This document shows, in pieces, positions 16,386-24,872 of a stretch of 35,394 nucleotides of DNA. Position 1 is the first letter of the stretch. Each line of letters begins with the position of its first letter. This stretch comes from Methanobacteriota archaeon. GTDB lineage: Archaea; Thermoplasmatota; Poseidoniia; Poseidoniales; Poseidoniaceae. The DNA lies in contig WTJK01000061.1 of the NCBI GenBank assembly GCA_011524855.1, positions 1 to 35,394 of the forward strand, in the 5' to 3' direction. The notes beneath the pieces are model-generated. The model saw nothing but the letters and a program-made list of their open reading frames with translations, was not told the origin of the DNA and did no database searches. The position numbers were made by a program, and so were the translations under genes.

Positions 16386-17261
16386 TCACGCCTCCTCCAA
16401 CAGCCCCTCGTCACCCGCGTTGATGAAATCTCCTCCCTCCGAGGGCGTTGGCTCGACACCCGCCTGCGTCGCTGTGGTCGTTGAGGTGTCAGCGACCATG
16501 GCTTCAACCGGGTGAAGGGCGTTCAGCGCTTCGAGCAACGCTTCACGATGCGGCATGTGATGAACCACCAGCAATGCGGCTTCATCGCCGTGAAGTTGAC
16601 GGAGATCCGCCAGCGCACCGCGCAAACGCTGCGCATACCGTTGGTCTCGCCGTGCGTTCAATTCGGGGGTGCTCAACCACGCCGTGAAGGACCACCAAGT
16701 ACTGGCCAAGACGTCCGCACTGCTCAAGTCAGCAGTGATGCCTTTGGGTGGGCGATGTGCGGTCAAGAAATGGTGCTTGAGATGGCGTTTCCACCTTTTT
16801 CCAGTGCGAATCATGCCCAAGAGTTTCCGCCAATGGGACACTGCCCTCGCCTCCTCGGTAAGGTAATCGCTCCAGTCCTCATCCTCGGCCAGCGGTTCAA
16901 TGAAGTACACCGGTCGGTCGTGGCGTTCTGCGTTCCGGTGAAGGCGTCGCGGTTCCGGGTCGGGGTAGCGGCCCACGCTCAACTCGTCAAGCGTTGCAAG
17001 GCCCTCCAAGTAACGTCCAAACACACCGCCGGAAACCAACCCGACGTCGAAGTTCACGCCTGGCGAGGCCGCTTCATCGGCTTCTTCTTGTTCCCACAAA
17101 TCAACGACGTCCGGCGACTCAAGCAACGCCAAGCCGTGGCCCGATTCTCGGGGACGAAGGGCGTTGGGGTACACCACCGTTGGCAACGTGCCGTGCAACA
17201 CGAGGCGCCCGCCGTCGGGATCTTCCCATACGGCGTCCGACCAGCGGTGCGGGGTGGACAA
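16386..17261 (-). CDS. Unrecognised 291-residue protein, possibly TraB-like
   Basis: The likely start is TTG 17261, 9 nt after the stop of the giant surface protein and in the same frame; a GAGGTG site overlaps that stop. I do not recognise the family with confidence. Visible features are an N-terminal part with GGRLVLHGTLPTVVYP, a His/Lys/Arg-rich middle (WRKLLGMIRTGKRWKRHLKHHF), and ELNARRDQRYAQRLRGAL followed by ALLVVHHMPHREALLEAL. The last two segments loosely recall the ERDxyMaxxL and VVGxGHxxG signatures of TraB/Tiki-like proteins. No signal peptide or membrane helix is evident. It is transcribed with the TBP-like and TatD-like genes (1-nt and 9-nt gaps), so a joint role is plausible but unknown. 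Confidence 0.55.
   Translation of the reverse strand: MSTPHRWSDAVWEDPDGGRLVLHGTLPTVVYPNALRPRESGHGLALLESPDVVDLWEQEEADEAASPGVNFDVGLVSGGVFGRYLEGLATLDELSVGRYPDPEPRRLHRNAERHDRPVYFIEPLAEDEDWSDYLTEEARAVSHWRKLLGMIRTGKRWKRHLKHHFLTAHRPPKGITADLSSADVLASTWWSFTAWLSTPELNARRDQRYAQRLRGALADLRQLHGDEAALLVVHHMPHREALLEALNALHPVEAMVADTSTTTATQAGVEPTPSEGGDFINAGDEGLLEEA
16391..16398 (-). promoter_or_regulatory. Strong Shine-Dalgarno site of the TBP-like gene
   Basis: GGAGGAGG on the minus strand lies 6 nt before ATG 16384, inside the 3' end of the upstream gene. It rules out the longer in-frame reading that would extend to 16507. Confidence 0.75.
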
Positions 17262-17270
17262 CCCAGCACC

Positions 17271-20200
17271 TCACTGATTGTTGCGCCAGTCTTGGAGCGA
17301 TGCGATGTCCCAACCTTGGTCAAAGTAGCCTTGAATCTGGTCTTGCGTCCAATCGGGGAACGCCGCCATGGCCTCGGCCATCTGGGGTGAAACATTGCTT
17401 GGGATGGCTGCCAGCGTCTTGCTTGGTGCGGCAACCATCTCGTCTTCCTCGTCTTCGTATTCCTCGTCAAACATGGAGGGGCCGCCGCCACTGCCACGCC
17501 GAGCGAGCACGACCACCACGGTACCGAGCACACCGATGACGCCCACCAAGAGCACAACGATGAGCAAGAACGAACCCGAGTCTTCCTCTTCGGCCACCTT
17601 GACGTTGAACGCATCGGCCCATTGAGCGGAGGAACCATCGTACAACACATCGCTGGTGCCGTTCAGGCTGATGGTGTAGTACATGCCCGTGGTCTGGGCG
17701 GTGAACGGCTCAAGTTCGATTTCAATCCAGTCGCTTTGCTCTGCCACGCCGAGTTCTTCCGTGGCCACCACGATTTCGAGGCGCGGCGTGCCCTGGTCGA
17801 TGACCGATTTGATTTCCAACTCGGCGACACCGGCCATGGTACCGGTGTTGCGGACCTTGACGCGAAGTTTCATCTTGTCACCAACGCGAGGCTCCTCATC
17901 GAGCAGCACGTCGACGATCTCAAACGTGGCTTCTTCGTTGATGAAGGTGTAGAGTGAGCGGCGCTTGGCCTCGTCCGACGGGATACCGATGACAGAGCCA
18001 TCTTCTTGCGGCCCGCCACCGCCGACCACGGCCGAACCTGCTGAGTCAACACCGCTGACCCAGAACACCAGTTCAATGCCGTTCATCTGAGCGACGTCGG
18101 GCCCGTAAATGCCATCGGTGATGGGCCAAAGGTCGAGACAGGTCGCAGTGGCTGCGTAGCCATCGCCAATGGTGGAGAGGTTCAACGCGGCGGTCCCGGG
18201 ATCAGCGCCGAAATACCGGACGTACTCGTTCCACTTCACGGCCGGCGTGGCCGTGTTGTCCTGATAGAACATCCAGTTGACCGTGAGATCGCCGGGGAAC
18301 ATGGCCTCGCGCTCGGTGATTTGCACGTTCACATCGACGCAGTGGAAGTTGGCGGTGGACAGGGTTCCGACGTTGAACCGGTCTTCACCCGCAGAATCGG
18401 GCAGAGCGCCCTTTTGCGTGCTCCACGTGTTGGCCTTCACGGTGGGCGGCGAAAGATCGACCTTGATGGTGAAGGCACCACAGCCGTAATCCGTCGTTGT
18501 GGCGCAGATGGAGGCCGTGAAGTCTTCGGCTCCGTCGGGGAGGTTCACGAGTTGGAAGGTGTAGCTGTACTCGTTGGTGAAGATGGGGGCGGTCAGGTTG
18601 AAGTCGAACACACCGCCGGTGAAATTCATGACCACGGTTTCACCTGGGTACTGCGTGTAGCCACGCAGTGGGTCGGCCGTCGCCGCAGCCCGAGTGATTT
18701 CCATCTGAAGTTCCACCTCAGGATTGATGTAGACGCTGTCGTAAATTCCCTCTCGGAAAGCGTACTGACCCTGGAAGCGGATGGTGTCACCGGCGTACAC
18801 AAAGCCCTGGCGGACGTCTTGCGTGAACGGCTCGCTGGCGTCAGCGAACGTTGGTGTCACCATCAGATCGTTGGTGGGGTCGGTACGGAAGTCGAGTTGA
18901 ATGCCGTCGCTGTACCGCCAAATCTGGATGTGTCGGCCGGGAATACCGGACAACATGGTGTAGAGCGGGTTGTCGAGGTCCTGCATCTGGAGGCGTGGTT
19001 CAATGTCCGTGCCGTCAAGACCGGCAATGCCCCAGTTGATTTGGATGGGAATGTCGACGATGAAATCCCCTTCGAAGGGGTCGATGAGCGCCGTACCATC
19101 GATGTTGAGCATGCTCGGCCCGACCTCCTCGTTGTCGACGATGGTGAGGTACGGGCTGTCGGTCCACGCCGTTTCGTTGCGTGGGAAATACCACACGACC
19201 ATGTTGTCCGAGGTTTTGTCCAAGTTCAATTTGAAGTAGTCAATGTCGCGCCATCCGTTGTCGTCGCTGGCTTCGGTCAACAGGTGGTACACGTTGCCGG
19301 CGTACATGGTTTGGTTCCAAGTGCCGTCCCATTGTTGCTCGTTGGCGTTGAGGAAGGTGTTGCCTCGGGAGTCCTCGATGTTGAAATTGCGGATCACGGG
19401 GGACCTGGAGGTCATGGAAACGTAGCTCACTCGGTCGTTGTCGAAGCCCGGTGCACCACCGTCGATGGGGTTGCCAGCGTTGTCGTACCCTTCGACCCAA
19501 ATGGACACCTTGCCGCGCAGGCCTTCGTTGGCGTAATCGCTGTACGTGCCGGAGTAGTTTGCCGTGGGCGCTTCACCGTCGCTGGCCATCGTGATCGTGG
19601 CGTATTCGTCAGCGTCGGGGATGCCGTCGTCGTTCGCATCGTGGTCGTGCTCCACCCAATAGTGGAGGTCCAAACTGCTGGGCGGGTTGGGCAGGTCTTG
19701 GCTGGACATCCGGATTTCCTGCATCGACTGTGGGACGACCCACGTATCGTCAAGCAGCGTGCGCCAGTTTTCGTCGACGTTCCGGTCGGTGCCCGGGCTC
19801 AGCACTTGCAGGTCGAGCAGGTTGGGCTCGTAGGTGTCGATGGAAATGTCGAACGGAATGGCGCAGGTGGCGTCGGGCATGTACTCCGCTGGCGGACAAA
19901 CGAGGTCCCCGTCGTCGTAGCCACGGACAGCGAAGCGGTATGTTTCGCTGCCTGCAGCCGAACCAAGGTCGATGTTCCAGTTGAAATCGCCACCGATGAC
20001 CCCAGAGCGGTTGGCCACTTCTTCCCACTCAACGGTCACGTTGCCGTCGGTGATGTTCATGTGGCGAAGTTCGAGCACCATGTAGTAGGCCGACGGGTCG
20101 GGGGATTCAGCCAAATCTTCGAGACGAATCTGACCGATGATGTTGATGTCCTGGCCGGATTCAGCACCCGTGAGAGGCTGTTGCACCCCGATGCTGTTCT

Positions 20201-23120
20201 GAAGTTGGAACATCACGAGGCCTGCATCGTTCTCCACGGCATTGCCCGTGGCCGGATCCAGGAGGATGGCATCGGGCAGCCCGTTGACGCCACCGTTGGT
20301 CGTCAAACCTGCGTAAATGCGCACGGTTTCCGTATCGTCCCACGTGGGGTTGACTCGGAACTGCCACGTGATCTGCTTGCCGTTGGCAACGTCGGTGGCC
20401 GAGGACGTCGCTTCCAGCGTCAGGTAATCGTTGGGATCTTCCGCTTCGGCGAAGCCCAAGAACTCAGACCAGCTCAACTTGATGTAGTCGGTGGGAGATT
20501 CAAACGTGAGCCAAGCCTCCGACAAACTGCTGCCTGGAGCCGTCACGGTGTGGGTCGTGACCACCTCGTAAATTTCGCCGTTGGGGTAGAGGCCGACGGG
20601 GTTGTCGGTCATGGACAGCGTGTTGCCGTAACCGGTGGCCGTGGACACGTCGAGGTTCTCCAGCAAGACGCTGCCACCGGAGTTGGCGCTCACGCTCACG
20701 GGGACTTCGGCCGTTGCACCACCGGTCCAGAGGGCCACACCTTGGTTGAGTTCAATGTCGAGCCCGTCGGTCTCGTCCAAGGTGGTCGTGTAGTCGTACA
20801 CCACATCGAGATGAACGGCCTTCATCGTGGTTCCTGAAGAGGCGTTGGGGGAGTCCACGGCAAAGCGGAACATCACCCAGTAACGACCGAATTCGTCTTG
20901 ATGGGTTCCTGAGACGGAGGGGTTGGTCAACAGGTTGTTGAGCGCATCTTTGAGCGGCAAACGGGAAGCCAGCATTTCCTGGGTGAGGGTGGTGCTGTTG
21001 GGCATGTCGCCCAAAGCGACGGTTTGTGCCCCCGCCATCAGGGAGAGGCTGTAACCTTCCAACGGGTCGGTGTTGGAGCGAATGGAAATTTGGTCAAACG
21101 ACACGTCAGCCGTGCGGACCGTGGCGCCCTCCGGGAGCATGAAGAAGCCGCCTTGAGCCTGACCGTTCACGTTGAGGGTCAGGGTCGCGTCGTCGGTGCC
21201 GTAGTTCACGCCGTCCACGGTGTTGAGGATGAATTTGGTTTGCCGCCCAAACATGTCAAAGGCGGGCTCGTTGAACCCATAATCGATGTCACCGTCGTCA
21301 GCCACGTCGATTTGAACCTGCTCGGCGTGGTGGCCGAATTCAAGGTCAAACCAAATGCCACCCACGTCGCAAGGGTTGTCGTACGCCACGTTGGAACTGA
21401 AGCCCAAGACAGGATCCGTCAACGTGGTGGTCGTGCCAGCGGTGAGGTTGATCTGTGCGGTGCTGCCAATGGGCACGATGGACACGCTGGGCGTTTCCGT
21501 ACAATCGTCTTGGATCATGGGCGTGATGGCCGTCACGGGATAACTGAACTTGGCTCGCTCAATGGCGGGCGTGAATCCGAGTTGGTGAACGGCCGGTTCG
21601 TACATCATCGGCATGCCGCCGCCCAACGTGCTCCACACACCGTTGTCCACCATCATCGGGCCTGCTCCAACGGTGCTGTTGAAACCGGTACCCACCCGGG
21701 TGCCAAGGCTGAAGCCGTGAAGCACCGGTGTGGACAGTCGAGCCGGTCCAGAATTGAAGTTGAAGCGGAGGTTCACAGAACGGTGCTCTTCGGAATCGAT
21801 GTCCCAAAGTTCGATGATGTCACCGGTCAGGCCCTCCAGTGGCTCGCCGTGGCGGTCGTCGATGATTTGGTTGGTCGTGTCAAGCACGTCCACGCTGAGC
21901 ACAGCGGTCGAACTGGTCTCGGCTTCGATCGTCAGCAGACCGTACCCGTTCGGGTGGTTGTCCCCGCCGAGGGAGGAGGGAAGCATGTTGCGAACGATCA
22001 TGCTCTCGTTTTGCGGCATCAAGTCGCCCAACCGGAAGTTGTCGATGTACCAGCCCGATTCGTTGCTGCTGACCGAGGGGAAGTTGACGTTTTCGTAAGC
22101 GATGTGGCGCATGACAAAGCGGATTTGAACGTAGGAATCGGTGTAGTCGTTCAAGTCCACCACGAGGTTGGCCCACCCCGTCGGGTTGTTGGTGGGGTTC
22201 ACCGAGGTGCCTGCCAACGCTCGGTCCTGTGAGCTGCTCAGGCAAGCAGAGTGGATGCGGTTGTCGGTACCGGTGTTCCCACCGCCTTGGGAGTAACCAC
22301 TGCCGTAGCCCACGCCTGAGCTGTTGGCAAAATCGATGGGCAAGAACTGGAAGCCCGAGGCGTCAGGTGGGAACGAGCCGTCGGGAGAGGTGCGCACCTG
22401 GAGGTACGCACAATCGGGGTAGCGCTGGGCGTTGGCTGATCCTCCGGCCACGGTCTCGAGGTTGTGCCAGGAGCTGAAGGAAGCGCTCTTGCTCTTCAGC
22501 AACGGGTCGACAAACAGCGCAGGACTCACCATTCCGAGGTTGAAGGCAGCGCCGTTGTTGTCATCGGTGTAATTGGTGTCAGCGAGGTTGGTGCCCCAAC
22601 ATTCCGTGACCGAGGCGCAACCTGCGGGGATGTCGTTCACGGACAACGAGCCGTGTTCCCACATGGAATTGCCAGCCGGCATGGCGAAATTGGTGTCGAC
22701 CATGAAGCCGTCGGGCGAGCCTTCGAAATCGGTCAAAAAGCCCTCGGATTTCAGTGAAACCGGGGTGGCGGTGTTCTCGATTTGGTACTGGAAGTTGTCA
22801 ATGTCGCTGAACACCGTCAGTTGGTTGTTTTCGGCGGGGTTCCACACTCGAGGCATCGTGTCAAGGTCGATGCGAGATTGGGCACTGTGCGTGGCCATGG
22901 ACGTTGAAATGTCCAGCGATGCTCCGGTCACGGTTTCGCCGTCGGGCAGATGAATCGTACCGTCAACGAGGTTGACCAAGTCCCCCCCGTTTCGGAGTTC
23001 AACATCGGCGGTGGGGTTCCCGCTTCCGAAATTGGTTACGTTTGCAGCCGCGAGGGGCGCAAGAAGCATCAGGCCTACCAGCATCAGCGGTGTCAATTTT
23101 GAAGGAACATCTCGAGCCAC
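17271..23120 (-). CDS. Giant cell-surface protein, signal peptide plus C-terminal anchor
   Basis: The 1949-residue protein starts at GTG 23120, 4 nt from an AGGTGG site. A signal peptide (LTPLMLVGLMLLAPLAAA) is followed by a very long extracellular region rich in Thr, Asp, Asn and Gly. A jelly-roll-like part near residues 150-400 ends in SGWYIDNFRLGD, as in MAM or choice-of-anchor-type domains. Many Ig-like beta segments follow (for example PSSLDLHYWVEHDHDANDDG, with calcium-type Asp spacing). Near residue 1780 a CARDB-like stretch (VKVRNTGTMAGVAELEI) precedes one membrane helix (about 1845-1868). The cytoplasmic tail is acidic, then ends in a compact Trp-rich motif: FPDWTQDQI, then GYFDQGWDIASLQDW. 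It probably forms part of the cell envelope or an adhesin. It is the first gene of the minus-strand block and is divergent from the thioesterase gene. Confidence 0.8.
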   Translation of the reverse strand: MARDVPSKLTPLMLVGLMLLAPLAAANVTNFGSGNPTADVELRNGGDLVNLVDGTIHLPDGETVTGASLDISTSMATHSAQSRIDLDTMPRVWNPAENNQLTVFSDIDNFQYQIENTATPVSLKSEGFLTDFEGSPDGFMVDTNFAMPAGNSMWEHGSLSVNDIPAGCASVTECWGTNLADTNYTDDNNGAAFNLGMVSPALFVDPLLKSKSASFSSWHNLETVAGGSANAQRYPDCAYLQVRTSPDGSFPPDASGFQFLPIDFANSSGVGYGSGYSQGGGNTGTDNRIHSACLSSSQDRALAGTSVNPTNNPTGWANLVVDLNDYTDSYVQIRFVMRHIAYENVNFPSVSSNESGWYIDNFRLGDLMPQNESMIVRNMLPSSLGGDNHPNGYGLLTIEAETSSTAVLSVDVLDTTNQIIDDRHGEPLEGLTGDIIELWDIDSEEHRSVNLRFNFNSGPARLSTPVLHGFSLGTRVGTGFNSTVGAGPMMVDNGVWSTLGGGMPMMYEPAVHQLGFTPAIERAKFSYPVTAITPMIQDDCTETPSVSIVPIGSTAQINLTAGTTTTLTDPVLGFSSNVAYDNPCDVGGIWFDLEFGHHAEQVQIDVADDGDIDYGFNEPAFDMFGRQTKFILNTVDGVNYGTDDATLTLNVNGQAQGGFFMLPEGATVRTADVSFDQISIRSNTDPLEGYSLSLMAGAQTVALGDMPNSTTLTQEMLASRLPLKDALNNLLTNPSVSGTHQDEFGRYWVMFRFAVDSPNASSGTTMKAVHLDVVYDYTTTLDETDGLDIELNQGVALWTGGATAEVPVSVSANSGGSVLLENLDVSTATGYGNTLSMTDNPVGLYPNGEIYEVVTTHTVTAPGSSLSEAWLTFESPTDYIKLSWSEFLGFAEAEDPNDYLTLEATSSATDVANGKQITWQFRVNPTWDDTETVRIYAGLTTNGGVNGLPDAILLDPATGNAVENDAGLVMFQLQNSIGVQQPLTGAESGQDINIIGQIRLEDLAESPDPSAYYMVLELRHMNITDGNVTVEWEEVANRSGVIGGDFNWNIDLGSAAGSETYRFAVRGYDDGDLVCPPAEYMPDATCAIPFDISIDTYEPNLLDLQVLSPGTDRNVDENWRTLLDDTWVVPQSMQEIRMSSQDLPNPPSSLDLHYWVEHDHDANDDGIPDADEYATITMASDGEAPTANYSGTYSDYANEGLRGKVSIWVEGYDNAGNPIDGGAPGFDNDRVSYVSMTSRSPVIRNFNIEDSRGNTFLNANEQQWDGTWNQTMYAGNVYHLLTEASDDNGWRDIDYFKLNLDKTSDNMVVWYFPRNETAWTDSPYLTIVDNEEVGPSMLNIDGTALIDPFEGDFIVDIPIQINWGIAGLDGTDIEPRLQMQDLDNPLYTMLSGIPGRHIQIWRYSDGIQLDFRTDPTNDLMVTPTFADASEPFTQDVRQGFVYAGDTIRFQGQYAFREGIYDSVYINPEVELQMEITRAAATADPLRGYTQYPGETVVMNFTGGVFDFNLTAPIFTNEYSYTFQLVNLPDGAEDFTASICATTTDYGCGAFTIKVDLSPPTVKANTWSTQKGALPDSAGEDRFNVGTLSTANFHCVDVNVQITEREAMFPGDLTVNWMFYQDNTATPAVKWNEYVRYFGADPGTAALNLSTIGDGYAATATCLDLWPITDGIYGPDVAQMNGIELVFWVSGVDSAGSAVVGGGGPQEDGSVIGIPSDEAKRRSLYTFINEEATFEIVDVLLDEEPRVGDKMKLRVKVRNTGTMAGVAELEIKSVIDQGTPRLEIVVATEELGVAEQSDWIEIELEPFTAQTTGMYYTISLNGTSDVLYDGSSAQWADAFNVKVAEEEDSGSFLLIVVLLVGVIGVLGTVVVVLARRGSGGGPSMFDEEYEDEEDEMVAAPSKTLAAIPSNVSPQMAEAMAAFPDWTQDQIQGYFDQGWDIASLQDWRNNQ

Positions 23121-23124
23121 AGGA

Positions 23125-23130
23125 CCACCT
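23125..23130 (-). promoter_or_regulatory. Shine-Dalgarno site of the giant surface protein
   Basis: AGGTGG on the minus strand lies 4 nt before GTG 23120 and supports this GTG over internal ATG codons, which would cut into the signal peptide. Confidence 0.6.
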
Positions 23131-23210
23131 GTTCCTCGGAGAGTCCGTCACCATAAAACCCCGTCGCTCACGGGTCACGAATTTGCCTTTGATGCGCCGG
23201 TTCTTCGGTT

Positions 23211-23220
23211 TGAATTATGA
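23211..23220 (+). promoter_or_regulatory. Candidate TATA element of the thioesterase gene
   Basis: The AT-rich TGAATTATGA is centred about 28 nt before ATG 23243 in otherwise GC-rich DNA. No Shine-Dalgarno site precedes that ATG, so a leaderless transcript starting at or next to the ATG is the simplest reading. Confidence 0.4.
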
Positions 23221-23242
23221 GGGATGGACGCCACGATTGAAC

Positions 23243-23713
23243 ATGGACCCCTACTCCGTGGAACCCGTTACGCTCATCGAAGAGGTGTTTCCGCAGGACA
23301 CCAACGCCTACAACACCCTGTTTGGTGGACGGTTGTTGTCCTTGATGGACAAAGCGGGCGGGATTGCATGCGCCAAGTTTGCTCACCGTGAGTTCGTGAC
23401 CGTCTCCATTGACACGTTGACGTTCATCGCTCCGGCTCGACAAGGCGACCTCTTGGAGGTGACCGGCCAAGTGGTTTACACCAGCAGCCACACGGCGTGC
23501 ACCAAGGTGTCGGCTTACACGATGAGCAAAGCGACCTGGGAGCGCAACATCATCTGCGAGGGCTACTTCTTCTTCGTGGCCATCGACTCCATGATGCGGC
23601 CCATTCCTGTCCCGCAATTTACGCCGTCCAACGACGAAGAGCAACGGGAGTGGGACAAGGCCCATGCCATCCGCACCAACATGCTCGCCCAAAAGAAACA
23701 GCAGGATGCCTGA
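23243..23713 (+). CDS. Acyl-CoA thioesterase, hotdog fold (YciA/BFIT-like)
   Basis: From ATG 23243 the product is 156 residues, the usual size for a single-hotdog thioesterase; the frame remains open upstream but that part overlaps the divergent gene's start. The family pattern is clear: VFPQDTNAYNTLFGGRLLS with Asn24 and the Gly-Gly turn, LMDKAGG with catalytic Asp36 on the long helix, VSIDTLTFIAPARQGD, and VVYTSSHTACTKVSAY on the edge strands. Such enzymes hydrolyse acyl-CoA to free acid and CoA. It could release or recycle acyl chains made by the synthase encoded about 10 kb away, which has no thioesterase domain; that link is inference. Its last bases overlap the next gene, so the two are probably co-translated. 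Confidence 0.88.
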   Translation: MDPYSVEPVTLIEEVFPQDTNAYNTLFGGRLLSLMDKAGGIACAKFAHREFVTVSIDTLTFIAPARQGDLLEVTGQVVYTSSHTACTKVSAYTMSKATWERNIICEGYFFFVAIDSMMRPIPVPQFTPSNDEEQREWDKAHAIRTNMLAQKKQQDA

Positions 23714-24779
23714 ACACCCCCACGTTCAAGAACGCACGGCCGCAGGCGCCGACATGGTTGTGCTTAACATCGCCATGGTCGGCTCCGATGAACTGGCCAA
23801 ATCCATCGCCAAGGCTGCCGATCAGCGGGACGTCCACACGTACGTCCACAAGGAAACGACCTCGGGAGAAACACGCATTTTGTCCATCATTCGCCCCGCC
23901 AAATACCCTGAACGGTTGCGCCCCTTGCTCAACGCGCTGAGCGCAGGCCAAGCCGGCCTGGTCGAAATCACGGCGGTGGATGCAACGCTTGGCGAGGTGC
24001 TCGTCGCCTTCGCCAGCGCTGGAATCGATCACGGCGTGGCGGTCATCAACCCACCGCAAGGTGGATGGGTCGATGAAGACCAAGTCAAGATGTTGTTCAA
24101 ACAGGCGGGCCTCGGAGGATGGACATTCGCCCCCAACGACGGCTTGGTCCTGCGCGACCGCCTGTACGACTTGCTCGATGAACGTCAAGCTCACCTCGAA
24201 AGCCTGGCAGCGGCTCCGTTGGTCGTCCCCGTGGACCAACACTTCAACGTCAAAGGCATCGGCCTGGTGGCGATTGGCTATGTTCAAGCCGGCGAGTTGA
24301 ATGTTCATGACGAGTTGATGCTGCTCCCTGCCAACGGCACAGGGAACGCCAAATCCCTGCAGGTCATGGACGACGATGTTCCAACGGCACGAGCCGGGGA
24401 CCGGGTGGGCATTGCGCTTCGCAACGCCAAAGAAGACCATTTGACAGGGAGCACGGTCCTCGTACGGCCAGCTGTGGACGACAAGCGGACCAACACCCAC
24501 CGCCCCATGGCGGTGCAGCCGCAGATGCGTTCAAGCGTGGCGCTGACGACCTCCCCGTTCCAAAAGCGAGTCCTTGCGGAAGGTGACGTGATTCACGCCA
24601 GTGTGGACCTGCAATTCGTCGTCGGTCGCATTCAAAGTGTGAACGGCACCGTGCTTGAGGTGGCTTGGGACGCACCGTTGCTGATTCGCGAGCACCAGCC
24701 ACCCAACGTCGTCATCGCCCAACTGGACGCCAAACCCCGCCTGATGGGATCGGCTGCCGTCACGCTGCTGGACGCCTGA
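23706..24779 (+). CDS. EF-Tu/SelB-like protein with a degenerate GTPase domain
   Basis: The likely start is ATG 23706, overlapping the thioesterase stop by 8 nt (357 residues); ATG 23754 is a plausible alternative just before MVVLNIAMVGSD. The N-terminal 170 or so residues follow the outline of a translational GTPase (beta strand LNIAMVGS, then AGLVEITAVDATLGEVLVAF and GVAVINPP), but the P-loop GxxxxGKS/T is missing, as are DxxG and NKxD. Domain II follows (VVPVDQHFNVKGIGLVAIGYVQAGELNVHDEL ... AGDRVGIALRNAKEDHLTGSTVL), then a domain III barrel. GTPase-less paralogues of EF-1A/SelB are known in archaea, with unclear roles. It may bind tRNA or the ribosome without hydrolysing GTP. Confidence 0.75.
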   Translation: MPEHPHVQERTAAGADMVVLNIAMVGSDELAKSIAKAADQRDVHTYVHKETTSGETRILSIIRPAKYPERLRPLLNALSAGQAGLVEITAVDATLGEVLVAFASAGIDHGVAVINPPQGGWVDEDQVKMLFKQAGLGGWTFAPNDGLVLRDRLYDLLDERQAHLESLAAAPLVVPVDQHFNVKGIGLVAIGYVQAGELNVHDELMLLPANGTGNAKSLQVMDDDVPTARAGDRVGIALRNAKEDHLTGSTVLVRPAVDDKRTNTHRPMAVQPQMRSSVALTTSPFQKRVLAEGDVIHASVDLQFVVGRIQSVNGTVLEVAWDAPLLIREHQPPNVVIAQLDAKPRLMGSAAVTLLDA

Positions 24780-24872
24780 TTCGGCCAAACGGCGTGCTGG
24801 AGGCATTCTCCGGTCTCGCCCCTTCACCCCCCGGTGGTTTGATAACGGGTCACCGGCGTGGGGCCGAACGGG

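Noticed and set aside
17262-17273. TGA recoding that would join the giant surface protein to the next gene
   Set aside because: The giant protein ends in a complete-looking compact motif and the next gene has its own GAGGTG site and TTG start. There is no sign of a selenocysteine or readthrough element, so two separate genes are more likely.
18321-20837. Open frame of 838 codons on the plus strand opposite the giant surface protein gene
   Set aside because: Its translation is rich in Val, Gly, Arg and His, with no recognisable domain, and mirrors the codon pattern of the minus-strand gene, which has a signal peptide, anchor and ribosome-binding site. Long antisense frames are expected in GC-rich DNA.
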